Source: Methanosarcinaceae archaeon (lineage in GTDB: Archaea > Halobacteriota > Methanosarcinia > Methanosarcinales > Methanosarcinaceae). Taken from it: a stretch of 5,761 nucleotides of DNA. A program made the position numbers and the translations under genes. This document shows, piece by piece, positions 5,075 through 5,761 of the stretch. The notes beneath the pieces were generated by a model that was not told where the DNA came from, searched no databases, and was given only the letters and a program-made list of their open reading frames with translations. Numbering within the stretch: position 1 is the first letter of the stretch; each line of letters opens with the position of its first letter. The DNA lies in contig DQIO01000170.1 in assembly GCA_020793555.1 (NCBI GenBank), positions 1 through 5,761 on the forward strand, written 5' to 3'.

Positions 5075-5761
5075 CCATTCTCTCAACAGCCTCATTGATA
5101 CGCTCAACTGACTGTGTAAGTGCAAATCGTATGTAGCCTTCTCCGTAATCCCCAAATCCGACACCGGGTGTTGCGACAATTCCTGCCTCTTCGAGCAAAA
5201 GTTTTGATAATCCCATTGAGTCATATCCTTCCGGTACAGGTGCCCATACGTAGAATGTGGCTTTTGGCGGTTTGACATCAAGACCCATGGCATTTAGTCC
5301 TTTAAGGAGAGCATCGCGCCGTTCGGTGTATATTGCGTTCATATCAGCAACACACTGCTGTGATGATGAGAGCGCAGTGATTCCTGCTATCTGTATGGCA
5401 TTAAATGCACCTGAATCAATATTGGATTTCACTTTACCGACAGCGTTTATCATGTCCTTGTTACCAACAGCGAAAGCAAGACGCCATCCTGTCATGTTGT
5501 ATGTCTTTGAGAATGAGTACAATTCAATACCGACATCCATTGCGCCATCCACTTCAAGGAAACTTGGAGCCTGATAACCATCATAGACCATCTCACAATA
5601 TGCGTTGTCGTGGACTACTACAATATCATTATCGCGTGCAAATTCCACAACCTCTTCGAAGAACTTGAGGTCTGCTGTTGCAGATGTTGGATTGTTTGGA
5701 TAGTTGAGGAACATGAGTTTCGCTTTTGCCAGAACATCCTTTGGTATAATGTCAAAGTCAG
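5058..5761 (-). CDS. dapL: LL-diaminopimelate aminotransferase-like enzyme (C-terminal part)
   Basis: This is a PLP-dependent class I/II aminotransferase. The closest resemblance is to DapL, which converts tetrahydrodipicolinate directly to LL-diaminopimelate in the lysine pathway used by many methanogens. The gene enters from the right edge: the frame is open to 5761 ([10 protein letters not shown] precedes the first in-window Met at 5714). About 233 residues are present, and roughly 150 N-terminal residues should lie outside. Visible motifs are LNYPNNPT (5685-5708), the cofactor-contact segment [13 protein letters not shown], the Schiff-base lysine in [12 protein letters not shown] (Lys codon 5505-5507), and the carboxylate-binding Arg in GYIRFALT near the C-terminus. 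The fold-type I aminotransferase assignment is secure. The substrate is less so: aspartate or other methanogen aminotransferases share these motifs, although [10 protein letters not shown] together with YPNNPT favours DapL. The stop codon lies inside a hairpin terminator shared with aroC. Confidence 0.85.
   Translation of the reverse strand, partial: DFDIIPKDVLAKAKLMFLNYPNNPTSATADLKFFEEVVEFARDNDIVVVHDNAYCEMVYDGYQAPSFLEVDGAMDVGIELYSFSKTYNMTGWRLAFAVGNKDMINAVGKVKSNIDSGAFNAIQIAGITALSSSQQCVADMNAIYTERRDALLKGLNAMGLDVKPPKATFYVWAPVPEGYDSMGLSKLLLEEAGIVATPGVGFGDYGEGYIRFALTQSVERINEAVERMEKLKI

Overview
The window looks like a piece of an archaeal chromosome, most likely from a methanogen of the Methanosarcinales type. 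No rRNA or other phylogenetic marker is present, so this is an inference. It rests on archaeal-style TATA elements about 30-45 nt before most start codons, short or near-leaderless 5' ends with weak or no Shine-Dalgarno sequences, short U-tract ends, and a gene set typical of methanogen cores (argC, aroC, a DapL-type aminotransferase, a NifU-domain protein). Codons look ordinary, and there are no transposases, tRNAs, CRISPR repeats or phage genes.

Layout from left to right. Positions 1-234 show no gene, only one inverted repeat (38-81). argC (235-1257, minus) makes the third enzyme of arginine synthesis. A 151-bp divergent promoter region follows, then a small nucleoside 2-deoxyribosyltransferase-family gene (1409-1837, plus). 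It converges with a 12-TM major facilitator transporter (1838-3091, minus) so tightly that the two stop codons abut as TGATCA. Upstream of the transporter on the same strand is a small NifU C-terminal-domain protein (3223-3534, minus) with an unusual cysteine region. A 279-bp divergent region leads to aroC, chorismate synthase (best start 3814, to 4905, plus). aroC converges, across 152 bp rich in U-tracts and hairpins, with the C-terminal part of an LL-diaminopimelate aminotransferase-like gene (5058 to the right edge, minus).

The genes do not form one operon. Nearly every neighbouring pair is divergent or convergent, and each complete gene has its own TATA-like element. Three are amino-acid biosynthetic (arginine, aromatics, probably lysine), so the window reads as scattered single-gene anabolic units mixed with salvage, transport and Fe-S functions.

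I do not see a convincing new multi-gene system. The points most worth a second look are the NifU-domain protein with an apparent insertion before a CxCxxC cluster, a perfect TTGTACA-N4-TGTACAA inverted repeat over its predicted transcription start, an inverted repeat flanking the transporter's TATA box, and the paired hairpin/U-tract structures between aroC and the aminotransferase gene.
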